A DNA stretch of 10,866 nucleotides. It comes from Streptococcaceae bacterium. GTDB lineage: Bacteria; Bacillota; Bacilli; Lactobacillales; Streptococcaceae. The notes below the pieces were generated by a model. That model did not search any database. It was not told the DNA's origin and was given only the letters and a program-made list of their open reading frames with translations. The stretch covers positions 1 to 10,866 of the forward strand of contig JAIRLR010000117.1 in the NCBI GenBank assembly GCA_031259195.1, in the 5' to 3' direction. Below are positions 1-6,747 of this stretch, piece by piece. How positions within the stretch are numbered: the first letter of the stretch is position 1; every line of letters starts with the position of its first letter. The translations under genes were made by a program, and so were the position numbers.

Positions 1-26
1 TTGTTTCAAGCTTTGCTTGATTACAA
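1..26. repeat. 26-bp hairpin core, first occurrence
   Basis: The arms TTGTTTCAAGC and GCTTGATTACAA flank a TTT loop and pair almost perfectly. The same 26 bases recur exactly at 134-159 and, on the opposite strand, at 4323-4348 and 4456-4481. Confidence 0.85.
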
Positions 27-133
27 ATCGCAAGGAACGGGAGCCTCGATTTAGCACCAACGCGTAGCTTCCCTTGCGTTTTTTGCCTCAAATTGTAAAA
101 AAATAGCTCAAAAAACCTGGCAGGCTTACCAAA

Positions 134-159
134 TTGTTTCAAGCTTTGCTTGATTACAA
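134..159. repeat. 26-bp hairpin core, second occurrence
   Basis: Identical to 1-26. Its outer flanks (CTTACCAAA on the left, TTTGTATAG on the right) are a slightly decayed version of the complementary arms seen in the matching hairpin of copy C (4314-4358). Confidence 0.85.
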
Positions 160-249
160 TTTGTATAGTAGGATTCATTTCATTAGAGATCTTGGGCAAG
201 CTCTAAGAATGCTTATCTAGGAAAAATGTTTGCAAGACTACTAGTAGTT

Positions 250-1641
250 TCACCCCACAGATCCTTCCATTTCATAACTAATCAAGCGGTTTAACTCCAC
301 CGCATACTCCATCGGCAGCTCCTTTGTAAAGGGCTCCACAAACCCCATCACAATCATTTCTGTGGCCTTACTTTCTGTTAAGCCACGACTCATCAAATAA
401 TACAGTTGCTCTTCAGAAATTTTCGAAACTTTTGCTTCATGTTCGAGTGTTACTTGAGAATTATGCGCTTCATTAAGCGGGAAAGTATCAGATCTTGAAA
501 ATTCATCCATGATAATCGTGTCACACTCAACATGAGAAGCTGAGTATTTACTATTCTTACCAAACTTAACAATACCGCGATAGTTGGTCTCACCGCCACC
601 TTTGGCAATCGATTTAGAAACAATGGAACTAGAAGTATTTGGCGCGCGATGAATCATCTTAGCTCCGGTATCTTGAATCTGGCCGGTATTGGCAAAAGCA
701 ATCGAAAGCATGGTTCCACGGGCACCCTGCCCATCCAAAACAACAGCTGGATACTTCATCGTTGTTTTCGATCCCAGATTGCCATCAATCCACTCTACAG
801 TCGCAAAATCTTTTGCCTGCGCGCGCTTTGTTACCAAGTTGTAAACATTATCCGACCAATTTTGAATCGTGGAATAGCGCATATATGAATTCTCTAAAGC
901 AAAAATCTCCACCACTGCTGCATGTAGTGAATGACTGGAATAAGTAGGAGCCGTACAACCTTCTACATAATGCACGCTTGCTCCCTCATCAACAATAATT
1001 AACGTCCTTTCAAATTGCCCCATCTTTTCCGCATTAATTCTAAAATATGTCTGCAGCGGAATATCAACTTTTACTCCCTTTGGTACATAAATAAACGTCC
1101 CACCTGACCAGACAGCTGAGTTTAAAGCGGCTAACTTATTATCATCTGGCGGAACTAATTTCGCAAAATACTGTTTAAAAATTTCTGGATATTCCTTTAA
1201 TGCTGAATCCGTATCTGTAAAAATAATCCCTTGCCTTTGAAACTCATCTTTCATATTATGATAGACCACTTCTGACTCATACTGAGCTGATGCTCCCGCT
1301 AAATAAGCACGCTCAGCTTCTGGAATACCGATTCTTTCAAACGTCTCTTTTATCTTTCTTGGCACTTCATCCCATGTGCGCGCTGACTTTTTTGTTGGCT
1401 TTTGATAATAAATAATATCTTCAAAATTAATCGCTGATAAGTTAGGCCCCCAAGCAGGCAGCAGCATTTTATGAAAAGTATGTAAAGACTTAAGGCGAAA
1501 TTCAAGCATCCATGCAGGCTCACTTTTAGCTTTAGAAATCTCACGCACAATATCTTCCGTCAAGCCTTTTCCTGTACTAAACACAGGCTTTACATCATCA
1601 CTAAAGCCAAATTTATACTCATCTAACTTTGGAACATCCAT
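250..1641 (-). CDS. sufB: SufB, Fe-S cluster assembly scaffold protein
   Basis: SufB is the scaffold subunit of the cytosolic SufBCD complex, where Fe-S clusters are built from sulfur passed on by SufS/SufU and with ATP hydrolysis by SufC. The 463-aa product has normal full length. Residues matching the functional set in E. coli SufB are visible: R201 and N203 (in YFRIN), C229 (in VEGCTAP), C373 (in HVECDT) and the E400-H401-E402 triad (in LEHEAK). The C-terminal half shows the beta-helix composition of the SufB/SufD core. The ATG at 1641 has a strong GAGGTGG ribosome binding site at 1646-1652. In most Bacillota sufB closes a sufC-D-S-U-B operon. Here the gene upstream is a pilin with its own terminator, so sufB appears to be transcribed on its own. 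Family assignment is secure; the unusual context is observed directly. Confidence 0.97.
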   Translation of the reverse strand: MDVPKLDEYKFGFSDDVKPVFSTGKGLTEDIVREISKAKSEPAWMLEFRLKSLHTFHKMLLPAWGPNLSAINFEDIIYYQKPTKKSARTWDEVPRKIKETFERIGIPEAERAYLAGASAQYESEVVYHNMKDEFQRQGIIFTDTDSALKEYPEIFKQYFAKLVPPDDNKLAALNSAVWSGGTFIYVPKGVKVDIPLQTYFRINAEKMGQFERTLIIVDEGASVHYVEGCTAPTYSSHSLHAAVVEIFALENSYMRYSTIQNWSDNVYNLVTKRAQAKDFATVEWIDGNLGSKTTMKYPAVVLDGQGARGTMLSIAFANTGQIQDTGAKMIHRAPNTSSSIVSKSIAKGGGETNYRGIVKFGKNSKYSASHVECDTIIMDEFSRSDTFPLNEAHNSQVTLEHEAKVSKISEEQLYYLMSRGLTESKATEMIVMGFVEPFTKELPMEYAVELNRLISYEMEGSVG

Positions 1642-1645
1642 GATT

Positions 1646-1652
1646 CCACCTC
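1646..1652 (-). promoter_or_regulatory. Ribosome binding site of sufB
   Basis: GAGGTGG on the minus strand, four bases before the ATG at 1641. It supports that start. Confidence 0.75.
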
Positions 1653-1672
1653 ATACCATCTCTTCAAAGGTA

Positions 1673-1700
1673 AGTATAGTCTTGCCAACACGACTACAAA
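1673..1700 (-). promoter_or_regulatory. Possible sufB promoter
   Basis: On the minus strand, TATACT (1673-1678) resembles a -10 box, with a weak TTTGTA about 16 bases upstream as -35. A start near 1666 would leave a leader of about 25 nt containing the sufB ribosome binding site. This fits a gene not co-transcribed with the pilin, but the -35 match is poor. Confidence 0.3.
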
Positions 1701-1805
1701 CCTTTTCCTTATCTTTTTAAGACTACCCATACATATAGCAAATAGTAAAATGTTTTTGCTAAGATTACAATTACCGAATTGCGTCATAAAAAAACACCCG
1801 CAAAT

Positions 1806-1854
1806 AAAAAACTGGAAGTTAAAAGTATGTTTTAACTTCCAACTACCAGTTTTT
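1806..1854 (-). terminator. Intrinsic terminator of the pilin gene
   Basis: A perfect 11-bp stem, GGAAGTTAAAA with TTTTAACTTCC (1814-1840), has a five-base loop. An outer AAAAACT/AGTTTTT pairing extends it. On the minus strand the stem is followed by a T-rich run. It lies 17 bases past the pilin stop and separates the pilin from sufB. The tracts on both sides could let it work in either direction. Confidence 0.85.
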
Positions 1855-1870
1855 ATTTTAAAAGAAGTTA

Positions 1871-3877
1871 TTAAGAAATGTTTCCTTTTATTTTGCGGTT
1901 ACGAACTAGCATATATCCTCCGATACCCATTGCTGAGATACCGATTACCAGGAAGATGACAATACCGATACCACCAGTTGATGGTAAGTAACCTTTAGGA
2001 TAGTTTTTGATTTTTTCTAATGTTTTACCAGCTTGTCCAACATAAGTAGATTGGTTAAGTGATCCATCAATTGTAAATGAAATGGTTGTCGCACTATCAT
2101 CCAAGTAGTAGCCATCTGGGGATTGTACTTCTTCTACTTGATAAGTTCCTTTTCTAAGTCCAGGCAGGTTGATTTTTCCAGTAGATGCTGAACCATTTGT
2201 GCTATCAGTTGTTGTCCAGAAAACTTGAACGGGCACATTTGAAAAGGTATCACCACTTTCCGTAGTTCCCGATCCTGTTACCTCTCCAGCAGCAAAATCA
2301 GAAGCTTTATGATCTCCTGTAACATTCAACCAGCGAACTTCACCATCAGTTGTATAACCGCCAAAGTATTTGCCATCATTACGTTTTAAGACAAAAGCTG
2401 CTTTTCCATCAGTAATTAATTGACTAGATCTACCGTTTACTTTGTCAAACCCTTTTTTAAAAACAATCACAAACTCTGAGTCATCTTGACCTTCATTATC
2501 TCCACTACCATCATTTTTATGATTTTTATATCTAATTAAGTTATTCATGCTTTTTTCAATTGGTGCATCCTGAGTTACAATCATTCTTAATTTAATTGTG
2601 ATCACTTTTCCTGCTAATTTTTGTAATTTTTCTGTATTTGTTTGAGAAACAGTAGTTGGCATAACGAAATTAAATTGTAAATTTTTGGTCTTATTATAAT
2701 CAGTTGTGCCACTTGTAGCAGCTTCATTTGAATATTTATTTATTGTTAAATTAAGCGGAGTGCTTAGAAGTGAGTTATAAGAAGCTTGAGCACTCGTTTT
2801 AGCATCGGCAAAATCCGTATGTTCGTTACTTTGATCTTCTATTGTTATCTTATCAATTGAGAAAAATGCTAATCCATCATCTGGTAAATCATTTAGCTTA
2901 AAATACGCATGCTTATATGTACTTGCATCTACAAGCGATGATAAATCGTAAGGTAATTTATAATTAATTTCAAATTCTACCAATTCACCAATGGATCTAG
3001 TTACAGTTGGATCAGATGTGTTACCAGTAGTTCCTAACGGACCGTTTGTTGCATCTTTATCATCAATAAATACAAAGCCATCAAGATCTCCATCAGAATC
3101 ATCAGCTTTGTCTTGCTGCGTTGATACTAATTTTTTTTCAATATCTGGTCTTGAATCAACAACGTTTTTAGGATAAAGATCTACTACATTATCTGTCTCG
3201 CTTGCTAAGTATAAATCGTCAGAATTTTGATCTTTAAGAACTGGTAAAGAAAATACAGTATTTACTGTTTTTGGAATTTGTACAATATTGGTTGAAGGTG
3301 TTCCAACAATGTAAGCGCCTGAAGTATTTGATTCTACAGCTACGTACACTTTGTTAGCTCCATTGCCGCTGGCTTGTGCAACATTTTCAAATTTTGCGAT
3401 CCCGTCACTGCTTCCCGTTGTTTTAGTATCTATAAGTGTAGCATTAGGGTCACTAGTCATGGAAGCAGGTGTCTTACCTTTATAATGATCTACAGTACTA
3501 TTAAAAGCTTGAAGTCGTTGTTCTTGTGTTGTCTCTAAAACATTTGTAACTAAAGCAATTCTTTTTAATTCTGCATCAAAAAATGGAGTAACATCATATA
3601 ATCGAAACACCACTCCAGCAATTTTTTCCTTTTCTTCTAAAGCCGCTATAAGATCTCCAGTGTTTTGATAGGGCTGCTCATCGAATTCTGTTTGCGTTAC
3701 TTTTACCTTGTGGAGGTTAACTATTACTGGATGAGTAGATGTTTCTGCATTTGCTTCATATTTTGCTTCGGCATCCGTCTCTGCATTAATAGTAAACGGC
3801 TGAATAGTGCTGACGACACTTGGCGCAAGCAACATTCCTGTAGCTACGATGCTAAATAATTTTTTCTTAAAGTTCAT
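1871..3877 (-). CDS. LPXTG-anchored major-pilin-like surface protein
   Basis: This 668-aa secreted protein is covalently anchored to the cell wall. A signal peptide covers residues 1 to about 32 (basic MNFKKK, hydrophobic stretch, NAE processing region). An N-terminal pilin/Cna-like domain starts near VIVNLHK (51-57). A pilin-type YPK motif with a candidate cross-linking lysine lies at 235-237 (VVDLYPKN). A C-terminal Cna-B-like domain carries an E-box-like stretch at 579-590 (YQVEEVQSPDGY). The sorting signal LPSTG is at 631-635, followed by a membrane segment (about 637-657) and a basic tail. These are the marks of a sortase-polymerised pilus backbone. No sortase C or minor pilin is present in the window, so polymerisation is inferred. 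An aspartate-rich loop at 260-267 (DSDGDLDG) resembles a calcium-binding motif. The ATG at 3877 follows an AAGGAGAG ribosome binding site, and the gene ends in tandem stops. The exact fibre type is not determined. Confidence 0.9.
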   Translation of the reverse strand: MNFKKKLFSIVATGMLLAPSVVSTIQPFTINAETDAEAKYEANAETSTHPVIVNLHKVKVTQTEFDEQPYQNTGDLIAALEEKEKIAGVVFRLYDVTPFFDAELKRIALVTNVLETTQEQRLQAFNSTVDHYKGKTPASMTSDPNATLIDTKTTGSSDGIAKFENVAQASGNGANKVYVAVESNTSGAYIVGTPSTNIVQIPKTVNTVFSLPVLKDQNSDDLYLASETDNVVDLYPKNVVDSRPDIEKKLVSTQQDKADDSDGDLDGFVFIDDKDATNGPLGTTGNTSDPTVTRSIGELVEFEINYKLPYDLSSLVDASTYKHAYFKLNDLPDDGLAFFSIDKITIEDQSNEHTDFADAKTSAQASYNSLLSTPLNLTINKYSNEAATSGTTDYNKTKNLQFNFVMPTTVSQTNTEKLQKLAGKVITIKLRMIVTQDAPIEKSMNNLIRYKNHKNDGSGDNEGQDDSEFVIVFKKGFDKVNGRSSQLITDGKAAFVLKRNDGKYFGGYTTDGEVRWLNVTGDHKASDFAAGEVTGSGTTESGDTFSNVPVQVFWTTTDSTNGSASTGKINLPGLRKGTYQVEEVQSPDGYYLDDSATTISFTIDGSLNQSTYVGQAGKTLEKIKNYPKGYLPSTGGIGIVIFLVIGISAMGIGGYMLVRNRKIKGNIS

Positions 3878-3898
3878 TTAACTCTCTCCTTTACTTTT

Positions 3899-3954
3899 AA
3901 AACTTATTTATGACTTATAAAGATCATATTTGAATTAATGCTGTGATTAAGCTG
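3899..3954. repeat. Diverged direct repeat flanking copy B, unit 1
   Basis: This stretch shares ACTTATTTA, TGACTTATAAA, an ATATT block and a TTGA..TAATGCT-like end, in the same order, with 4141-4203. The two units flank mobile copy B. The match is interrupted by small insertions, so they are old duplicates or a decayed pair. Unit 1 covers the proposed pilin promoter. Confidence 0.4.
3923..3950 (-). promoter_or_regulatory. Possible pilin gene promoter
   Basis: On the minus strand TATGAT (3923-3928) can serve as -10, with TTAATC (3945-3950) as a weak -35 at 16-bp spacing. This would give a leader of about 38 nt before the ATG at 3877. The same block recurs, diverged, beyond copy B. Confidence 0.27.
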
Positions 3955-3977
3955 TTTTTTTGATGAAACCACCTCTT

Positions 3978-4139
3978 AGAACCTGTCCAAGATCTCAAAA
4001 TGATGAATAATTTTGGCTCTTTTTTCACACTTTTTCGTTAAAAAGTCTCGATTTAGCACCACTATTCCTGCGTTTTTTGCCTCAAATTGTGAAAAAATAG
4101 CTCAAAAATTCATTTCATTAGAGATCTTGGACAGGTTCT
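3978..4139. mobile_element. MITE-like palindromic element, copy B (162 bp, complete)
   Basis: The ends are perfect inverted repeats: 3978-3996 (AGAACCTGTCCAAGATCTC) matches 4121-4139 in reverse complement, and the symmetry extends four bases outside each end. Inside, the two halves keep matching in inverted orientation (for example GGCTCTTTTTTCACA against the reverse complement of 4080-4103), so the whole element can fold as one long imperfect hairpin. It lacks the 26-bp hairpin modules found in copies A and C and so shows the simple form of the element. A TA lies just outside GAACC and GGTTC on both sides, which could be a target duplication if the ends start at GAACC. It is non-coding and lies upstream of the pilin gene. 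Confidence 0.85.
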
Positions 4140-4140
4140 A

Positions 4141-4203
4141 AGACTTATTTAATCTTTTTTTGACTTATAAAAGCTATATTCATTATTTGACCTTGATGCT
4201 TCT
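4141..4203. repeat. Diverged direct repeat flanking copy B, unit 2
   Basis: Partner of 3899-3954 on the far side of copy B. It shares ACTTATTTA, TGACTTATAAA and TTGA....GATGCT in order. Confidence 0.4.
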
Positions 4204-4216
4204 TTTTTAAACCTTA

Positions 4217-4245
4217 GTTTATTTGATCTGAATATATTCTATAAT
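4217..4245 (+). promoter_or_regulatory. Possible promoter of the HD-HAD-rel-birA cluster
   Basis: A perfect TATAAT at 4240-4245 faces the plus-strand cluster, with only a weak -35 (TTTATT near 4218). Transcription would begin near 4252, just before copy C. With copy C removed, the leader would be a normal length of about 45 nt, which supports the idea that the element landed in an existing 5' leader. Confidence 0.4.
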
Positions 4246-4313
4246 AAAATTTATTTTAATAAAACAAAAAGCACTTAAGAACCTGTTAACGATCTCTAGC
4301 GAAGTGAATCCCA

Positions 4314-4358
4314 CTATACAAATTGTAATCAAGCAAAGCTTGAAACAATTTGTAATAG
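4314..4358. repeat. Hairpin module 1 of copy C
   Basis: The 26-bp core (4323-4348) is extended by outer arms CTATACAAA and TTTGTAATAG that pair with a one-base bulge. The loop is AAA on this strand. Confidence 0.75.
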
Positions 4359-4443
4359 CCCGACAGGTTTTTTGAGCTATTTTTTCACAATTTGAGGCAA
4401 AAAATGCAGGGAAGCTACGCATTGGTGCTAAATTGAGGCCCCC

Positions 4444-4494
4444 GTTCCTTGCGATTTGTAATCAAGCAAAGCTTGAAACAACTTCGTAAGGAAC
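4444..4494. repeat. Hairpin module 2 of copy C
   Basis: The same 26-bp core (4456-4481) is enclosed by a different pair of arms, GTTCCTTGCGA (4444-4454) and TCGTAAGGAAC (4484-4494), which pair over 11 positions with one mismatch. The total hairpin is about 51 bases. Confidence 0.75.
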
Positions 4495-4578
4495 CCGACA
4501 GGTCTTTTAACGAAAAAGTGTGGAAAAATAGCCAAAATTATTCATCGTTGGGAGATAAGTTAACAGGTTCTAAGCGCC

Positions 4579-4585
4579 AAGGAGG
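4579..4585 (+). promoter_or_regulatory. Ribosome binding site of the HD-domain gene
   Basis: AAGGAGG ends five bases before the ATG at 4591. It is separated from the end of copy C (4571) by only seven bases, so it survived the insertion intact. Confidence 0.85.
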
Positions 4586-4590
4586 TTTCA

Positions 4591-5898
4591 ATGATCTCAT
4601 ATCAAGAAAGATTAATAGACGAAAAAGTTTTTCGTGATCCTGTTCATAATTATATAAAAGTTGATCATCAGTTAATTTTAGATTTGATTAATGCAAAAGA
4701 AATGCAGCGTTTGCGTCATATTAAGCAGTTAGGAACTTCGAGTTTTACTTTTCATGGTAGCGAACATAGCCGTTTTACACACTCGCTGGGTGTTTATGAG
4801 ATTGCCCGTAAAATTTGCAATATTTTTAATCGCTATTATCCTAAAGGTAGTAACCATAAAGATGGTTGGGATGATTCACAGCGTTTATTAACTTTAGTTG
4901 CGGCGTTGCTGCATGATATTGGACATGGTGCTTATTCTCATACTTTTGAGCATATTTTTAATACTGATCACGAGCAATTTACAATAGATATTATTACCTC
5001 TAATCAAACAGAAGTCTTTCAAATCTTGCATCATTTTGCAAAAGATTTTCCGGGAAAAGTCGCACAAGTGATTCAAAAAAACTATAGAAATCAACAGGTT
5101 GTCCAGATTATATCTTCACAAATCGATGCCGATCGGATGGATTATCTACTGCGCGATGCTTATTATACAGGAACAAAATATGGTACTTTTGATTTAACAA
5201 GAATTTTACGCACGATTCGCCCTGTAAGAGACGGCATTGCTTTTAAAGCTAGTGGCATGCACGCTGTTGAGGACTACATCATAAGTCGTTATCAAATGTA
5301 TATGCAGGTTTACTTTCATCCTACTAGTAGAGCGATGGAAATTATTTTAAAGCATTTGCTTAAAAGAGCAAGAGCTTGTGCTTTATATCAAGAGAAGCCT
5401 GATTATTTTAGGCAAACAGCGCCTCGCTTGCTTACCTTTTTAAAAGGGGAATACAAATTAGAAGACTATCTTTTTTTAAATGATAATGTTTTAAATACTT
5501 ACTTTGCTGAGTGGAAATTGGCAAAAGATCCTGTATTAAGTGATTTAGCTATCCGTTTTTTGGAGCGAAAGCCGCTAAAATCTTGTGCTTTTACCAATCA
5601 AAGTAAAGCTATTATCGATGAAATGAGAAAACTGGTAGCTGCTGCAGGATTTGCTTCTGATTATTATACAGCTATAAGTTCTAGTTATGATTTGCCATAT
5701 GATTTTTATCATCCAAGTACCAAAAATGCGCAAATTGATATTATGCTTGAAAATGGTCAATTAACAGAGTTATCAACTATGAGTCCGCTAGTTCTTGCAT
5801 TAGCGGAGAATGCTCATGGGGAGCAGCGTTTTTACTTTCCAAAAGAAATGTTAAATAGCTCACAAATAAAATTTAATCAACTACGGAATTCTCTCTAA
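4591..5898 (+). CDS. HD-domain phosphohydrolase, dNTP triphosphohydrolase-like (SAMHD1/YwfO type)
   Basis: This 435-aa cytosolic protein belongs to the HD superfamily group that includes SAMHD1 and the Enterococcus faecalis dNTPase EF1143. Characterised members split dNTPs into deoxynucleosides and triphosphate. The metal-binding set is intact: H64 (RFTHSLG), H108-D109 (LLHDIGHGAYSH) and D181 in IDADRMDY, where R182 and Y185 sit where SAMHD1 has its substrate-contacting lysine and tyrosine. The N-terminal DPVHNYI (16-22) is also typical. The start is fixed by AAGGAGG at 4579. It heads a cluster with a HAD phosphatase 15 bases downstream and then rel, so a role in nucleotide-pool control is plausible. 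Substrate and allosteric control cannot be read from the sequence. The 5' leader is occupied by mobile copy C. Confidence 0.92.
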   Translation: MISYQERLIDEKVFRDPVHNYIKVDHQLILDLINAKEMQRLRHIKQLGTSSFTFHGSEHSRFTHSLGVYEIARKICNIFNRYYPKGSNHKDGWDDSQRLLTLVAALLHDIGHGAYSHTFEHIFNTDHEQFTIDIITSNQTEVFQILHHFAKDFPGKVAQVIQKNYRNQQVVQIISSQIDADRMDYLLRDAYYTGTKYGTFDLTRILRTIRPVRDGIAFKASGMHAVEDYIISRYQMYMQVYFHPTSRAMEIILKHLLKRARACALYQEKPDYFRQTAPRLLTFLKGEYKLEDYLFLNDNVLNTYFAEWKLAKDPVLSDLAIRFLERKPLKSCAFTNQSKAIIDEMRKLVAAAGFASDYYTAISSSYDLPYDFYHPSTKNAQIDIMLENGQLTELSTMSPLVLALAENAHGEQRFYFPKEMLNSSQIKFNQLRNSL

Positions 5899-5913
5899 GA
5901 AAGGAACATTAAT

Positions 5914-6723
5914 ATGGCAATTAAGCTTGTGGCCATTGATATCGATGGTACTTTAATAACTGATAAGGGCGAAATTACACCAAAAGTTTACGAGGCGATT
6001 CAAAAAGCGAAAAAGCAAGGTGTTAAAATCGTTATCGCTACTGGTCGCCCATTAACTGGTGTGCATGATTTACTGGATCATCTAGAACTTAATGGAAAAA
6101 AAGATTTCGTTATTACTTATAATGGTGGGCTACTGCAGGAAGCTCAAACGGGTAAAGAAATTGCCCGCTACTCTTTAACTTATGATGATTATCTAGAAAT
6201 TGAAATGTGGTCCAGAAAGCTGAAAGTTCATATGCACGCCATTACAAATGATGCGATTTATACCGCAAATCGTAATATTAGTCACTACACCGTGCGCGAA
6301 TCTACTTTGGTTAATATGCCTATTTATTACCGCACAGCTGATGAGATGACAGAGAATTTGGAAATTGTTAAAACGATGTATATTGATGAGCCTGATCATT
6401 TAACAAAGGTTATTCAAAGATTTCCGGCACATTTGAAAGAAAAATATACAACTGTGCGCAGCGCACCTTTTTATTTTGAAATTTTAAATCCAAAAGCAAG
6501 CAAAGGGAATGCTCTTTTAGCGTTGACTAAAAAGTTAAATCTGACCAAGAAAGAGGTTATGGCAATTGGCGATGCTGAAAATGATCTTTCAATGCTTAAA
6601 GTTGCCGGTCTTGGTGTGGCAATGGAAAACGCAGTTGCTGATGTTAAAAAAGAAGCTGATGTGGAAACGGCTAGTAATAATCATGATGGCGTTGCTGTTG
6701 CGCTAGAAAAATGGGTGTTATAA
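5914..6723 (+). CDS. Cof-type HAD-superfamily hydrolase (YidA-like sugar-phosphatase family)
   Basis: This 269-aa cytosolic phosphatase of the HAD IIB (Cof) group shows all four HAD motifs: motif I DIDGTL with nucleophile D9 and acid/base D11, motif II T43 in IATGRP, motif III K197 in ASKGNAL, and motif IV GDAENDLSML (219-228) with metal-binding aspartates. The large cap between about 85 and 185 marks the C2B subclass, whose members act on sugar phosphates and other small phosphorylated metabolites. The true substrate is unknown. The ATG is preceded by AAAGGAA (5899-5905), 15 bases after the HD gene stop, and rel follows 24 bases after its own stop. It therefore probably shares a transcript with both. 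The length is normal and no defects are seen. Confidence 0.93.
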   Translation: MAIKLVAIDIDGTLITDKGEITPKVYEAIQKAKKQGVKIVIATGRPLTGVHDLLDHLELNGKKDFVITYNGGLLQEAQTGKEIARYSLTYDDYLEIEMWSRKLKVHMHAITNDAIYTANRNISHYTVRESTLVNMPIYYRTADEMTENLEIVKTMYIDEPDHLTKVIQRFPAHLKEKYTTVRSAPFYFEILNPKASKGNALLALTKKLNLTKKEVMAIGDAENDLSMLKVAGLGVAMENAVADVKKEADVETASNNHDGVAVALEKWVL

Positions 6724-6734
6724 CTTTCTTGATC

Positions 6735-6740
6735 AGGAGG
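6735..6740 (+). promoter_or_regulatory. Ribosome binding site deciding a GTG start for rel
   Basis: AGGAGG ends seven bases before GTG at 6748. No ATG fits this spacing, so GTG is the likely start of rel. With it, residues H53, H77, D78, D144 and D264 carry the same numbers as in the streptococcal Rel enzyme. Confidence 0.85.
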
Positions 6741-6747
6741 TAAGCAA

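Larger units (their letters stand above)
1..204. mobile_element. MITE-like palindromic element, copy A (partial, cut by window start)
   Basis: This non-coding repeat is a close inverted copy of most of copy C (4278-4571). By eye they agree at roughly nine of ten positions between 1 and about 190. Its right end, 186-204, reads GAGATCTTGGGCAAGCTCT, which differs from the right end of copy B (4121-4139) at three positions. It contains two copies of a 26-bp hairpin core at 1-26 and 134-159. Between them lies a module shared by copies A, B and C that contains GATTTAGCACCA and TTTTTTGCCTCAAATTGT. The left terminus lies outside the window. No reading frame looks coding. It sits just downstream of sufB on the minus strand, where its hairpins could act as a terminator. 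The mobilising transposase is not in the window. Confidence 0.75.
4278..4571. mobile_element. MITE-like palindromic element, copy C (294 bp, complete, with two hairpin modules)
   Basis: The ends are AGAACCTGTTAAC (4278-4290) and GTTAACAGGTTCT (4559-4571), perfect inverted repeats of 13 bp that continue imperfectly inward. Compared with copy B, it has the same backbone in reverse orientation plus two insertions, each carrying the 26-bp hairpin core and followed by CCCGACAGGT (around 4360-4369 and 4494-4503). Short reading frames across it have no family signature and follow the palindrome, so they are not called as genes. Its right end lies seven bases from the Shine-Dalgarno of the HD gene. 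No matching target duplication is obvious (CTTA on the left, AAGC on the right). Confidence 0.85.

Noticed and set aside
1..159. CRISPR-like repeats because of identical 26-bp units
   Set aside because: There are only two units per element, with unrelated long spacing, in inverted copies and without cas genes. They are parts of the mobile element.
231..251. Palindrome ACTACTAGTAGT after the sufB stop as a terminator
   Set aside because: The stem is short and has no T-run on the minus strand. The hairpins of copy A are better candidates.
649..947. Plus-strand frames opposite sufB
   Set aside because: They lie antisense to the strongly conserved SufB core and show no independent coding evidence.
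4219..4637. Open frames of 60-70 codons on both strands across copy C
   Set aside because: They run through the palindromic element, have no domain features, and one overlaps the start of the well-supported HD gene.
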